Assembly (NCBI RefSeq): GCF_004923255.1
Contig: NZ_QYRT01000003.1
Location: forward strand, 116,628 to 180,627
Origin: Subtercola vilae
GTDB lineage: Bacteria; Actinomycetota; Actinomycetes; Actinomycetales; Microbacteriaceae
Length of the DNA: 64,000 nt
Direction of reading: 5' to 3'
Program-made: the position numbers and the translations under genes
Notes under the pieces: generated by a model
Database searches by the model: none
Seen by the model: the letters and a program-made list of their open reading frames with translations, nothing else
Told to the model about the DNA's origin: nothing
In this document: positions 1 to 10,363 of the stretch, in pieces
How positions within the stretch are numbered: position 1 is the stretch's first letter
Layout: each line of letters starts with the position of its first letter

Positions 1-502
1 TAACGGTAACGGAAACGGCGGCGGTAACGGTAACGGTAGCGGCGGCGCCGCCGGCGGCTCGGGCTCGGGCATCAGCGGCCCCGGCACCCAGGTCTGGAAC
101 TCCCCGCTCCCGAACGCGCGGGTGTCAGATGAGTTCGGCAACAGGTTTCATCCGATCGACGCCGTGTGGCGACTGCATGCGGGCATCGACCTGGTGAGCC
201 CGGGCGGAACCTGCGGAGCCAACGTCTACGCGGCATCGGCCGGCACCGTGACGTTCGCCGGTTCGAACGGCGGCCTCGGCAATGCCGTGACGATCAACCA
301 CGGCGGCGGCCGCACCACCGTCTACGGCCACAACACCTCGCTGGTCGTGCGCTCGGGCTGGGCTGTGGCCGAGGGTCAGCTCATCGCGAAGGCGGGAACC
401 ACGGGCGCGTCGACCGGATGCCACGTGCATTTCGAGACCCGCCTCAATGGCACGGCCCAGAACCCGCGCGCCGTTCTGGCGCAGTTCGGCGCCGGCTTCT
501 AG
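1..502 (+). CDS. M23-family (LytM) metallopeptidase, C-terminal part
   Basis: The gene enters from the left edge, so its start is not in the window; the frame is open from base 2. The visible part begins with a Gly/Asn/Ser-rich linker (about residues 1-23), followed by a LytM domain. Zn-site motifs are visible: HAGID (HxxxD) and, near the C-terminus, CHVHFE (HxH). Such enzymes cut peptide cross-bridges in peptidoglycan outside the cell, or act as inactive activators of amidases; the conserved ligands here argue for an active enzyme. The low-complexity linker suggests a tethered, multi-domain secreted protein. It is followed by a long perfect palindrome and then by the convergent ppa gene. Family assignment is firm; the substrate is unknown. 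Confidence 0.9.
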   Translation, partial: NGNGNGGGNGNGSGGAAGGSGSGISGPGTQVWNSPLPNARVSDEFGNRFHPIDAVWRLHAGIDLVSPGGTCGANVYAASAGTVTFAGSNGGLGNAVTINHGGGRTTVYGHNTSLVVRSGWAVAEGQLIAKAGTTGASTGCHVHFETRLNGTAQNPRAVLAQFGAGF

Positions 503-539
503 GCGGTCGGCTCGGCGCGGGGCGGCAGCGGGACAACGG

Positions 540-602
540 AATGGGCGGCCCTCGTTCAAACCTCCGCACATGGGGCGACGGTTTGAACGAGGGCCGCCCA
601 TT
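540..602. repeat. Long perfect inverted repeat at a convergent gene junction
   Basis: Two perfect 23-bp arms (540-562 and 580-602) flank a 17-bp loop. The left arm begins AATGGGCGGCCC. It lies between the 3' ends of the M23 gene (+) and ppa (-). It could act as a bidirectional transcription stop or RNA-stabilising hairpin, but it has no T-run on either side. Similar but sequence-unrelated hairpins occur at 2936-2995 and 63886-64000. Confidence 0.9.
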
Positions 603-670
603 GGTCAATCAACCGAGAGGGGCCAGGCCGCGAGCACGCCAGGCCGCGCCAACCGCTCGGGCACGCAGAA

Positions 671-698
671 GGCCGGCCCCGAGCATCCGGAGCCGGCC
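671..698 (-). terminator. Possible hairpin terminator of ppa
   Basis: GGCCGGC (671-677) and GCCGGCC (692-698) form a 7-bp GC-rich stem about 20 bp downstream of the ppa stop codon. There is no clear U-run, so termination is an inference from position and stem strength only. Confidence 0.4.
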
Positions 699-717
699 CA
701 GTGAAACAGACGTGAAG

Positions 718-1212
718 CTAGTGCGCGCCCTCGGCGGCCAGCTTGGTGATGCCGTTCTCGATGATCTGCTCGGCGTCGGCGGCCGAACCCCAGCCTTCGG
801 TCTTCACCCATTTGCCGGGTTCGAGGTCTTTGTAGTGCTCGAAGAAGTGCTCGATCTCGTTGCGGAGCTGCTGCGGAATGTCGTCGACGTCGACGATGTG
901 CGCCCAGCGCGGGTCTTTCGCGGGAACGGCGATGACTTTCGAGTCGATTCCGGCCTCGTCGCTCATGTTGAACACGCCGACGGGGCGCACCTTGACGCCC
1001 ACGCCCGGGTAGACGGGGTACTCGAGCAGCACGAGCACGTCGACAGGGTCGCCGTCGAGGCCGAGGGTGTTCTCGAAGAATCCGTAGTCGGTGGGGTAGA
1101 CGAACGTGGTGAAGAGCACGCGGTCGAGGTACACGCGGCCGGTTTCGTGGTCGACTTCGTACTTGTTGCGGCTGCCTTTGGGAATCTCGATGACGGCGTC
1201 GTAGCTGACCAT
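718..1212 (-). CDS. ppa: Inorganic pyrophosphatase (family I)
   Basis: This 164-aa cytosolic enzyme hydrolyses pyrophosphate to phosphate and so drives polymer synthesis. The protein starts MVSYDAVIEIPKGSRNKYE, and the family I signature region is seen as DGDPVDVLV, with the usual Asp ligands for Mg2+. The length is typical of bacterial family I enzymes. The start at 1212 is chosen over an upstream in-frame ATG at 1269 because an AAGGAG ribosome binding site lies just before it and the protein then begins where the family begins. It is divergent from tilS. Identity is firm. Confidence 0.96.
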   Translation of the reverse strand: MVSYDAVIEIPKGSRNKYEVDHETGRVYLDRVLFTTFVYPTDYGFFENTLGLDGDPVDVLVLLEYPVYPGVGVKVRPVGVFNMSDEAGIDSKVIAVPAKDPRWAHIVDVDDIPQQLRNEIEHFFEHYKDLEPGKWVKTEGWGSAADAEQIIENGITKLAAEGAH

Positions 1213-1263
1213 GACGAAACTGCTCCTTCTTATAGTGTGCTCAAACTGCAATAACGTTACTGG

Positions 1264-2352
1264 ATGCACCCGAACGAACGCCGCCCCCGCCTGACCCCGG
1301 CGATGGCCGATGTGCGCCGGGCCGTGCGGGAGGCGCTTGTTCAGCTTTCACCGCTGTCGATGCAGCCGCAGCAGCAGTCGTCGCTGCCGGCTCGGGATGC
1401 CCCCCTCGTGCTCGTCGCCCTGAGCGGTGGCCCCGATTCCCTCGCTCTGGCAGCGGCCCTCGCGTTCGAGGCGCCCCGCGCCGGCTTTCGCGCGGGCGCC
1501 GTGCTGGTCGACCACGGGCTGCAGGCGGGCTCGGCCGAGGTCACCGCCCGCGCAGCCGCCCAGGCCCGCACGCTCGGCCTCGACCCGGTTCTGGTCGAGC
1601 GTGTCGAGGTCGGCGGCACTACGACCGACGCGGCGAGCACCACAGCTGGGGGCGCCGGCGGCCCCGAAGCCGCCGCCCGCGCAGCGCGATACGCGGCCTT
1701 CGAACGCGCACAGGCGAGCACGAACGCCGTGGGCATCATGCTCGCCCACACGCTCGATGACCAGGCCGAGACGGTGCTGCTGGGGCTGGCGCGGGGCTCC
1801 GGGCCGACGAGCCTGTCGGGCATGAGCCCGGTGAACGGGGTGTACCTGCGGCCGCTGCTGGGCATCCGGCGCCAGACGCTTCACGACTCGCTCACCGACC
1901 TCGGGCCCGGGTCGGGGCTCGAGGCGTGGCATGACCCGCAGAACCTCGACCCGGCGTTCACCCGCGTGCGGGTGCGCTCAACCGTGCTGCCGATGCTCGA
2001 GGCAGAGCTCGGCCCTGGCATCGCTGAGGCGCTCGTACGCACGGCCGAGCAGCTGCGCGAAGACGCCGAGGCGCTGGATGCCCTGGCCGCCGAGTGGGCT
2101 GCCGAGATCGTCGAACACGCTGAGGCTGGCATCGCCCTCGACGTGCACGGCCTGGCCTTGAACCCGGCGGCACTCGCGCAGCGCATCGTGCGGTTCGTCG
2201 TGCTGGCGGAGTTCGGGGTGAGCCTCAGCCGGGCGCACACGCTCGCCGTGCTGCGGCTCGTGACCGAGTGGCGGGGTCAAGCGGGTGTGGATCTGCCGGG
2301 CATCCGCGTCACCCGGGTTTCAGCCGCCCTCGTCTTCGCTCGCGTTCGCTAG
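1264..2352 (+). CDS. tilS: tRNA(Ile)-lysidine synthase
   Basis: TilS attaches lysine to C34 of the CAU-anticodon tRNA-Ile so that it reads AUA. The PP-loop ATPase motif SGGPDS is at residues 54-59, followed by VDHGLQ and by the [12 protein letters not shown] region that is characteristic of the family. The length is 362 aa. The ATG at 1264 has no strong ribosome binding site; an in-frame ATG lies at 1303 and is an alternative. hpt follows 10 bp downstream, the usual tilS-hpt-ftsH order of actinobacteria, although here an exporter and its regulator are inserted before ftsH. Confidence 0.93.
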   Translation: MHPNERRPRLTPAMADVRRAVREALVQLSPLSMQPQQQSSLPARDAPLVLVALSGGPDSLALAAALAFEAPRAGFRAGAVLVDHGLQAGSAEVTARAAAQARTLGLDPVLVERVEVGGTTTDAASTTAGGAGGPEAAARAARYAAFERAQASTNAVGIMLAHTLDDQAETVLLGLARGSGPTSLSGMSPVNGVYLRPLLGIRRQTLHDSLTDLGPGSGLEAWHDPQNLDPAFTRVRVRSTVLPMLEAELGPGIAEALVRTAEQLREDAEALDALAAEWAAEIVEHAEAGIALDVHGLALNPAALAQRIVRFVVLAEFGVSLSRAHTLAVLRLVTEWRGQAGVDLPGIRVTRVSAALVFARVR

Positions 2353-2362
2353 GCTGACGGGC

Positions 2363-2914
2363 ATGGATTCACTCGATGTCTCAGCCGACCTGTCACAGAT
2401 TCTGATCACTGAGGCTGAGATCCGCACCAAGATCGCCGAACTGGCGAGGCGCATCGAGGCCGACTACGCGGGCCAAGACGTGCTGCTCGTCGGCGTGCTG
2501 AAGGGCGCCGTCATGGTCATGGCCGACCTGGCCCGCGAACTGCACCTGCCAGTGACGATGGACTGGATGGCCGTCAGCTCGTATGGCACCAGCACCCAGT
2601 CGAGCGGGGTGGTGCGCATTCTGAAAGACCTCGACTCCGAGCTCGAGGGGCGCACGGTTCTCATCGTCGAAGACATCATCGACTCGGGGTTGACGCTCTC
2701 GTGGCTGCTTGGCAACCTGCGTTCGCGCGGCCCGAAGTCGGTCGAGGTGTGCGCGCTGCTGCGAAAGCCCGACGCCGTGCGCATCGAGCTCGACGTGCGC
2801 TACGTGGGCTTCGACATTCCCAACGACTTCGTGGTGGGCTACGGCCTCGACTACGCCGAGAAGTACCGCAACCTCAAAGACATCGGCGTGCTCGCCCCCC
2901 ACGTCTACGCCTGA
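2363..2914 (+). CDS. hpt: Hypoxanthine phosphoribosyltransferase
   Basis: This 183-aa enzyme salvages hypoxanthine and guanine by joining them to PRPP to give IMP and GMP. The PRPP-binding loop [11 protein letters not shown] lies near residues 99-109, and the C-terminal [14 protein letters not shown] segment is typical of the family. The start MDSLDVSAD is preferred over a longer in-frame reading that would run back into tilS, since the family begins near this point. It lies 10 bp after tilS, so co-transcription is likely. It ends at a long palindrome shared with the convergent exporter gene. Confidence 0.95.
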   Translation: MDSLDVSADLSQILITEAEIRTKIAELARRIEADYAGQDVLLVGVLKGAVMVMADLARELHLPVTMDWMAVSSYGTSTQSSGVVRILKDLDSELEGRTVLIVEDIIDSGLTLSWLLGNLRSRGPKSVEVCALLRKPDAVRIELDVRYVGFDIPNDFVVGYGLDYAEKYRNLKDIGVLAPHVYA

Positions 2915-2935
2915 CCGCCCCACCCCATAAAGACG

Positions 2936-2995
2936 AACGTGGAGTCGTTTTCCGCCCTAGAACCTCACGGTTGGGGCGGAAAACGACTCCACGTT
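2936..2995. repeat. Long perfect inverted repeat between hpt and the MFS gene
   Basis: Perfect 22-bp arms (2936-2957 and 2974-2995) flank a 16-bp loop. The left arm begins AACGTGGAGTCGTTTTCC. It lies exactly between the converging hpt and exporter 3' ends. Its sequence is unrelated to the palindrome at 540-602, yet size and setting are the same. A shared terminator or a small palindromic element are both possible. Confidence 0.9.
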
Positions 2996-3039
2996 TGCGT
3001 TGCGGGCGGGCGGCGGGGCGCGGGCCCCGACCGGGCCGG

Positions 3040-4560
3040 TTAGACCACGGCCGCCTCAGCGATGCGGTCGTTCTCGGCGTGCTTCTCAGCCTGGGCGTGA
3101 GCCGCGTGGGCCGTGGCCTGAACCGTGGCCTTGCGCTTGAAGAGCAGTGCAGCCATGACGGCACCGGCAAAGAACAGGCCTGAGGCGCAGGCGTACGCCA
3201 GAGCGTAGCCGTTCACGGCAGCCTGCGCTGCGACGGCGGGGGAGGCCGGCAGGTTCGATGCGATGTAGTTCGTCACAGCGGTGGCGACGAGGGTGTTCAG
3301 CAGCGCGGTGCTGATCGAGCCACCGACCTGCTGCGAGGTGTTCACCATGGCCGAGGCCACGCCGGCGAACTGGCGGTCGACGCCGAGCGTCGCGGTCTGC
3401 ATCGCGGCGGGCATGATCGTTCCCATCGCGAGCCCCATGAGCATGAGGGGCGGCAGGATGTTCGCGGCGTACGTGCTCGACAGGTCTAGCCTCGTCATCC
3501 AGAGCAGCGCCGCCGATGCCATGAGCATGCCGGTCGGCACCATGACCTTCGGCCCGAAGCGCGGAACGAAGATGTTCGTGCCGAGCTGGGCGGCCAGCAC
3601 GAGGCAGGCGATCATCGGCAGGAACGAGAGGCCCGTGGTGATGGGGCTGAAGTTCAGCGACGTCTGCAGGAAGTACGTGAGGAACAGGAACACGGCGAAC
3701 ATGCCCGAGCCTGCGATGAACACCGACAGGTACGCTGCGCCGCGGTTGCGGTTCAGAATGATCGCGAGGGGAAGCAGCGGGTGCTGCGCGCGGCGCTGCC
3801 AGAGAACGAACGCGATGAACAGAATGCCGCTCGCTACGAGGAGCCCCCAGGTGAAGAAGTCGCCCCAGCCGTTCGTCTCGGCGTTCGAGAAGCCGTAGAC
3901 GAGCGAGAACAGAGCGGCCGACACCATGATCGTGCCGGGGATGTCGAGCTTGGGGCGCTCGGTTGTGCGCTTGATGGTCGGTACGAAGATGATCGCACCG
4001 ATGACCGCGATGATGGCGAAGAACACGTTGATGTAGAGGTTCCAGCGCCAGCTGAAGTCTTGGGTGAGGTAACCGCCGAGCAGCAGCCCCACGGCGCCAC
4101 CGGCACCGGCGATCGCGCCGAACACGCCGAATGCGCGCGAGCGCTCCTTCGGAATGGTGAACGTGGTGGTCAGAACGGCCAGGGCCGTGGGAGCGAGCAG
4201 TGCGCCGAAGAGGCCCTGCAGTGCGCGGGCGGCGACGAGCGTGCCGAAGCTGTCGGCAGCGCCACCGAGGGCGGATGCGGCGGCGAAGCCAATCAGACCG
4301 ATGATGAACGTGGGCTTGCGGCCGATGAGGTCGGAGACGCGGCCGCCGAGCAGCAGCAGCGAGCCGAACGCCAGTGAGTAGGCGGTGACGACCCATTGGC
4401 GGTCGCCGTTCGAGAAGCCGAGGTCGGCCTGGGCGGCGGGAAGGGCGATGTTCACGACGGTAGCGTCGAGCACCACCATGAGCTGGGCGAGTGCGACGAT
4501 GGCGAGCGTGAGCCAGCGGCGCGAAGAGGCTGCGGTTGCAGCGGGAGAAGTCTGTGACAT
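3040..4560 (-). CDS. MFS drug exporter, DHA2 (EmrB/QacA-like) family
   Basis: This 506-aa protein has about 14 hydrophobic segments, the number expected for the DHA2 proton antiporters. Motif D1, LDATVVNIALP, is at residues 31-41 and motif A, GGRVSDLIGRKP, is at about 72-83. The C-terminal tail is charged and His/Ala-rich. It sits divergently to a TetR gene with a shared palindromic intergenic region, which suggests that the regulator represses the pump until a ligand binds. The substrate cannot be read from the sequence; drugs, dyes or metabolites are all possible. Confidence 0.92.
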   Translation of the reverse strand: MSQTSPAATAASSRRWLTLAIVALAQLMVVLDATVVNIALPAAQADLGFSNGDRQWVVTAYSLAFGSLLLLGGRVSDLIGRKPTFIIGLIGFAAASALGGAADSFGTLVAARALQGLFGALLAPTALAVLTTTFTIPKERSRAFGVFGAIAGAGGAVGLLLGGYLTQDFSWRWNLYINVFFAIIAVIGAIIFVPTIKRTTERPKLDIPGTIMVSAALFSLVYGFSNAETNGWGDFFTWGLLVASGILFIAFVLWQRRAQHPLLPLAIILNRNRGAAYLSVFIAGSGMFAVFLFLTYFLQTSLNFSPITTGLSFLPMIACLVLAAQLGTNIFVPRFGPKVMVPTGMLMASAALLWMTRLDLSSTYAANILPPLMLMGLAMGTIMPAAMQTATLGVDRQFAGVASAMVNTSQQVGGSISTALLNTLVATAVTNYIASNLPASPAVAAQAAVNGYALAYACASGLFFAGAVMAALLFKRKATVQATAHAAHAQAEKHAENDRIAEAAVV

Positions 4561-4578
4561 GTCACCGACTATATACGG

Positions 4579-4621
4579 TACTGAGCAGTTTCGGAACTTA
4601 ACAGTTTCTGAATTGCTAGTA
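4579..4621. promoter_or_regulatory. Candidate TetR operator in the MFS/tetR divergent region
   Basis: TACTGAGCA (4579-4587) and TGCTAGTA (4614-4621) form an imperfect inverted repeat centred near 4600. Inside it, CAGTTTCNGAA occurs twice in direct orientation (4586-4596 and 4602-4612), each half-palindromic around TTCNGAA. The symmetry suits one or two regulator dimers. No binding data; this is an inference from symmetry and position. Confidence 0.55.
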
Positions 4622-4677
4622 TTTAATCCGACAGTAACATTTGGCTGTCACACACTCAATCGAAAGGAAGAAACGCG

Positions 4678-5298
4678 ATGACGCAGATCGACCTCTCCAC
4701 TCCTAAACTCGGGCGCAAGCGAGATCATTCCCGCGATGCCGACATTCTGGATGCTGCGCTCGAGGTTCTCGCCGAAACCGGTTACGACGGCATGACCATC
4801 GACATGGTCGCCGCCCGAGCGAAGGCCGGCAAAGCGACGCTCTACCGGCGCTGGCCCTCGAAGGCCGAACTGGTCATCGACGCGGTCGCGTGCATGAAGA
4901 AGGGCGCGTACAGCCTCGAAGATCTGCCTGACACGGGAACACTCCGGGGCGATCTGGTCGCGCTGATCAAGCCGCACTCCATCGTCGATGCAGAGAAGAA
5001 GATGAAGGTGATGGCAGGGTTGATCTCGATGCTGTCGAGACAACCCGACCTCGCCGATGCGGCCAACGCCGCGATCATCGAGCCCCGGGCATCCGTCAAC
5101 CGAGTTCTGATGCAGAGAGCGATCGATCGCGGCGAGATCTCGCCAGAGAGCGACATTGAGGCCCTCGCCCTGATCAGCCCGTCGATGGCGTCGTACCGCA
5201 CGCTCATTCTGAAGAAGCCGGTCGACCGCGAGTTCTTGATTTCGCTGATAGACGGAGTGATCATGCCGGCTGTCGGCCTCAGAGCGCGCGCAAGTTAA
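4678..5298 (+). CDS. TetR/AcrR-family transcriptional regulator
   Basis: This 206-aa protein has an N-terminal helix-turn-helix at about residues 20-65 (DGMTIDMVAARAKAGKATLYRRW), then a helical C-terminal ligand domain that is poorly conserved in this family. An AAAGGAAG ribosome binding site precedes the ATG. It is divergent from the DHA2 exporter at 3040-4560, with 117 bp between them holding a palindrome, so it very probably controls that pump and itself. The ligand is unknown. Confidence 0.9.
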   Translation: MTQIDLSTPKLGRKRDHSRDADILDAALEVLAETGYDGMTIDMVAARAKAGKATLYRRWPSKAELVIDAVACMKKGAYSLEDLPDTGTLRGDLVALIKPHSIVDAEKKMKVMAGLISMLSRQPDLADAANAAIIEPRASVNRVLMQRAIDRGEISPESDIEALALISPSMASYRTLILKKPVDREFLISLIDGVIMPAVGLRARAS

Positions 5299-5404
5299 GC
5301 CCACGGGGAACACGCAGGGCACGCCCAGTGTGCGACGGGTACTCTGAACCAGTAGTTGGGTGACCAGAAGGGTGCCGGTTTTGCCGCAAGAACCAAAAAG
5401 AGAC

Positions 5405-7417
<2,013 letters not shown>

Positions 7418-7448
7418 GCCTGTCGGCTCCAGTGAACTCCATCGAACA

Positions 7449-8048
7449 GTGGTAGACAGAGCACGAATCGAAGCCGCCGTACTCGAGATTCTCGAGGCGA
7501 TCGGCGAAGACCCGAACAGGGAAGGGCTCGGCAGTACCCCTCGGCGTGTCGCCGAGGCATACTCCGAGTTCTTCTCCGGGGTCGGGGTCGATGCTCGCGC
7601 CCTCCTGGGCGAGACGTTCGCGTTCGACGAGGCCGCCCCGCGGGAGCCTGTGCTCATGCGGGGCATCACGTTCCGGTCGGTCTGTGAACACCACCTGCTG
7701 CCGTTCGAGGGCCTGGCGCACATCGCGTACGTGCCGACCGACAGGCTCATCGGCCTCGGCCGCCTGCCCGCCGTGGTCGACGCGCTCGCGTCGCGCCCGC
7801 AGCTGCAGGAGCGCCTCGGCGAGCAGCTTGCCGACACCATCGCCGACGGCCTCGATGCCACCGGCGTTCTCGTCGTTCTCGAGGCATCGCACGGCTGCGT
7901 AACTCTTCGCGGCCCCCGCCAGGTCGGCAGCACCACCGTGACGGTCGCGAGTCGCGGCTCTCTCAGCGAGCCAGCTGCCCGTAGCGAACTCATGGGTCTC
8001 ATCGGGCAGCCGACCGCCGGCGCCACGGGCCACGAGGCCGCGCTGTGA
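7449..8048 (+). CDS. folE: GTP cyclohydrolase I
   Basis: FolE makes dihydroneopterin triphosphate from GTP, the first step of folate synthesis. The zinc ligands are visible in FRSVCEHHLLPFEG and in SHGCVTLRGP, and the DRLIGLGRLP segment is typical. The length is 199 aa. The GTG at 7449 is the only start close to the family's N-terminus. The stop overlaps the folP start by 4 nt, so translation is probably coupled. Confidence 0.96.
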   Translation: MVDRARIEAAVLEILEAIGEDPNREGLGSTPRRVAEAYSEFFSGVGVDARALLGETFAFDEAAPREPVLMRGITFRSVCEHHLLPFEGLAHIAYVPTDRLIGLGRLPAVVDALASRPQLQERLGEQLADTIADGLDATGVLVVLEASHGCVTLRGPRQVGSTTVTVASRGSLSEPAARSELMGLIGQPTAGATGHEAAL

Positions 8049-8935
8049 GCGACCTCGGAGCAGGGCTGTCGCGCCGACGGAGGCCCGCGGCCGACGTGAC
8101 GCACGCCACCTATGCGGGGCTGCCGAAGGGGCGCACGCTCATCATGGGTGTGCTCAACGTGACGAGCGACTCGTTCAGCGACGGCGGGCGGTGGCTGAGA
8201 TCCGAAGCGGCCGTCGCACACGGGCTCGAGCTGGCTGCAGCGGGAGCAGACCTCATTGACGTGGGTGGCGAGTCGACGAGGCCCGGCGCCAGGCGAGTGC
8301 CCGTGGCCGAAGAGCAGGCGCGGGTTCTGCCGGTCATCCGGGAGCTGGCCCGCAGCGGAATCGCGATGAGCATCGACACGATGAATTCTTCGACCGCGCG
8401 CGCCGCGGTCGAAGCGGGCGCCATCATCGTGAACGATGTGTCGGGTGGCCTGAGCGACGAGGGTATGGCGGCAGCCGTCATCGACCTCGACGTGGCGTTT
8501 CTCGTGTCGCACTGGCGCGGCCACAGTGACTCGATGAACTCGGCGGCGGTGTACGACAACGTGGTGAACGACGTTCGCCGTGAGCTCGAGTACCGCGTCG
8601 CCGAACTCGTGGTGCGCGGCGTCGACCCCGCCCGGCTGCTGGTCGACCCGGGCCTTGGTTTTGCGAAGAACTCCGACCACAACTGGAAGCTGCTGGCCCA
8701 CCTCGACGTGTTCACCGCCTTCGGCCTGCCGCTGGTGGTGGGTGCGTCGCGCAAGCGTTTCATCGGCGAGCTGCTGCCGGCGGGTGCGACGATGGATGCC
8801 CGTGACTTTCCTTCGGCTGTCACCGCCGCCCTGGCGGCCCAGGCAGGCGCATGGGCCGTGCGGGTGCACGATGTCGAGACCACCAAAGCCGCGCTCGCCG
8901 TGGCAGAAGCCTGGAAGAAGGGGGCAGAACGATGA
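8045..8935 (+). CDS. folP: Dihydropteroate synthase
   Basis: This 296-aa enzyme joins p-aminobenzoate to the pterin pyrophosphate; it is the sulfonamide target. The signature GVLNVTSDSFSDGGRW and the second signature GESTRPGARRV are present, as is the KNSDHNWKLL segment, and the C-terminal VHDVETTKAALAV motif closes the TIM barrel. The start is a GTG overlapping folE by 4 nt (GTGA), and the stop overlaps the folB start. It sits in the folE-P-B-K operon. Confidence 0.96.
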   Translation: MSDLGAGLSRRRRPAADVTHATYAGLPKGRTLIMGVLNVTSDSFSDGGRWLRSEAAVAHGLELAAAGADLIDVGGESTRPGARRVPVAEEQARVLPVIRELARSGIAMSIDTMNSSTARAAVEAGAIIVNDVSGGLSDEGMAAAVIDLDVAFLVSHWRGHSDSMNSAAVYDNVVNDVRRELEYRVAELVVRGVDPARLLVDPGLGFAKNSDHNWKLLAHLDVFTAFGLPLVVGASRKRFIGELLPAGATMDARDFPSAVTAALAAQAGAWAVRVHDVETTKAALAVAEAWKKGAER

Positions 8936-9342
8936 CCGACCAGTCGACTCCAACGGTCGCACTCGCCCTCGTACCCGACGGCCCCGATGCCATCACCATC
9001 ACCGGGCTCACCGTTCAGGCCAACCACGGAGTGTTCGACTTCGAGCGCCGTGACGGCCAGCCGTTCGTCATCGACGTCACGGCGTGGCTGAACACCGCGG
9101 CCGCCGCCGCCGATGACGACCTCGACCAGACCCTGCACTACGGGGTGCTGTCGAACGAGATCGCGGATGCGGTAGCCGGCGAACCCGTCGACCTCATCGA
9201 GACGCTCGCCGAGCGGGTCGCCCGTGTCGTGCTGGCGCACGAAGTGGCTGAGCGGGTGCGCGTCACCGTGCACAAGCCCGAAGCTCCCATCGAAGTGCCG
9301 TTCACCGATGTCTCGATCACCATCACCCGGAGGCGGGCGTGA
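8932..9342 (+). CDS. folB: Dihydroneopterin aldolase
   Basis: FolB converts dihydroneopterin to hydroxymethyl-dihydropterin. The protein (136 aa) carries the typical ITGLTVQANHGVFDFERRDGQ region, the LHYGVLSNEI segment and the C-terminal VTVHKPEAPI motif. About 15 extra residues precede the conserved domain. The ATG at 8932 overlaps the folP stop (ATGA), which fixes the start. Its own stop overlaps the GTG of folK. Confidence 0.95.
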   Translation: MTDQSTPTVALALVPDGPDAITITGLTVQANHGVFDFERRDGQPFVIDVTAWLNTAAAAADDDLDQTLHYGVLSNEIADAVAGEPVDLIETLAERVARVVLAHEVAERVRVTVHKPEAPIEVPFTDVSITITRRRA

Positions 9343-9875
9343 GGCAGGAGAAGCTGCGGGTCACTCTTCCCGCCGTGGTCGCGCTCGGCAGCAACCTCGG
9401 GGAGCGCGAGCAGACACTGCGGGATGCCGTGCGGGAGATCGATGCGGTCGACGGAGTCATTGTCGACGCCGTCTCGAGCCTCTACGAGACCGACGCTCTG
9501 AAGCCCGACGGTGTCGACCTCGACGCGCCCAGCTACCTCAACGCCGTGGCCCTCGTGCGGTCGGCGCTGCCGCCCCATGAGCTGCTGGTTGCCCTGCAGG
9601 CCATCGAACTCGCGCACGACCGGGTTCGCGAAGAACACTGGGGCGACCGAACGCTCGACCTCGACATCGTCACGTTCGCAGGCCTGCAACAGCACGACGA
9701 GACACTGACCCTGCCGCATCCGCTGGCATTCGAGCGTGCATTCGTGCTGGTGCCGTGGCACGAGATCGAACCTGCGGCCGAGCTGCCGGGCCACGGCCCA
9801 ATCGCCGCACTGCTGGCGGCGCTGCCGGCCACGACCGACGAGATCCCGAGACTGTACGCGAAGTGGGAGAAATGA
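9339..9875 (+). CDS. folK: 2-amino-4-hydroxy-6-hydroxymethyldihydropteridine pyrophosphokinase
   Basis: FolK transfers pyrophosphate from ATP to hydroxymethyl-dihydropterin, giving the FolP substrate. The protein (178 aa) shows VALGSNLGERE at the N-terminus and the signature WGDRTLDLDIVTF, with LPHPLAFERAFVLVPW after it. The GTG start overlaps folB by 4 nt and the stop overlaps the following DUF3180 gene by 4 nt, consistent with one transcript. Confidence 0.95.
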   Translation: MRQEKLRVTLPAVVALGSNLGEREQTLRDAVREIDAVDGVIVDAVSSLYETDALKPDGVDLDAPSYLNAVALVRSALPPHELLVALQAIELAHDRVREEHWGDRTLDLDIVTFAGLQQHDETLTLPHPLAFERAFVLVPWHEIEPAAELPGHGPIAALLAALPATTDEIPRLYAKWEK

Positions 9876-10357
9876 AGCGAACACGCCCGATCACTCTGGT
9901 TCTGCTGGTCATCGGTGGAGCCTTTGTGGGGTTCTTCATCGAAGTCGGCCTCGCCTCGGCCGGCCGGCCCATCATCGCTCTGCCGCTCTCGCTGTCGATC
10001 ACGCTGGTCGCGGCGGGAGCCATCGTCGTGACGCTGGCGGTGCCCATTGCGCGGGCCATCCGCGGCACGAACCAGGCCCCCATCAATCCGTTCCGCGCCA
10101 TGCGCACGGTGGTGCTCGCGAAGGCATCGAGTCTCGTGGGCGCCCTGATCGCCGGCCTCGGCGTCGGCGTCGTGGTGTACCTGCTGTCGCGGGCCGTGGT
10201 TCCGGCTGTCTCGTCACTGTGGCTGAGTTTCGCTGCGGCGATTGCGGGCGCGATACTGCTCGCGTGCGGCCTCGTGGCAGAGAAGCTGTGCACCTTGCCG
10301 CCCGATGACGGCGACCCCGATCATCCGGTCAGCGCCCCCGACCGCCGGTTGGGCTAG
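9872..10357 (+). CDS. DUF3180 membrane protein
   Basis: This 161-aa protein has four hydrophobic segments (about residues 7-26, 37-57, 88-107 and 117-134), which fits the DUF3180 family found after folK in actinobacteria. The function is not known. The ATG start overlaps the folK stop (ATGA). Its place between folate genes and PH-domain membrane proteins is conserved in related genomes as far as I know, which suggests a membrane or envelope role but does not prove it. Confidence 0.85.
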   Translation: MKRTRPITLVLLVIGGAFVGFFIEVGLASAGRPIIALPLSLSITLVAAGAIVVTLAVPIARAIRGTNQAPINPFRAMRTVVLAKASSLVGALIAGLGVGVVVYLLSRAVVPAVSSLWLSFAAAIAGAILLACGLVAEKLCTLPPDDGDPDHPVSAPDRRLG

Positions 10358-10363
10358 CCGCCC

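Noticed and set aside
125..601. Open frame on the minus strand across the M23 gene and palindrome
   Set aside because: Arg/Gly-rich shadow of the real plus-strand gene, without domain signals or a ribosome binding site.
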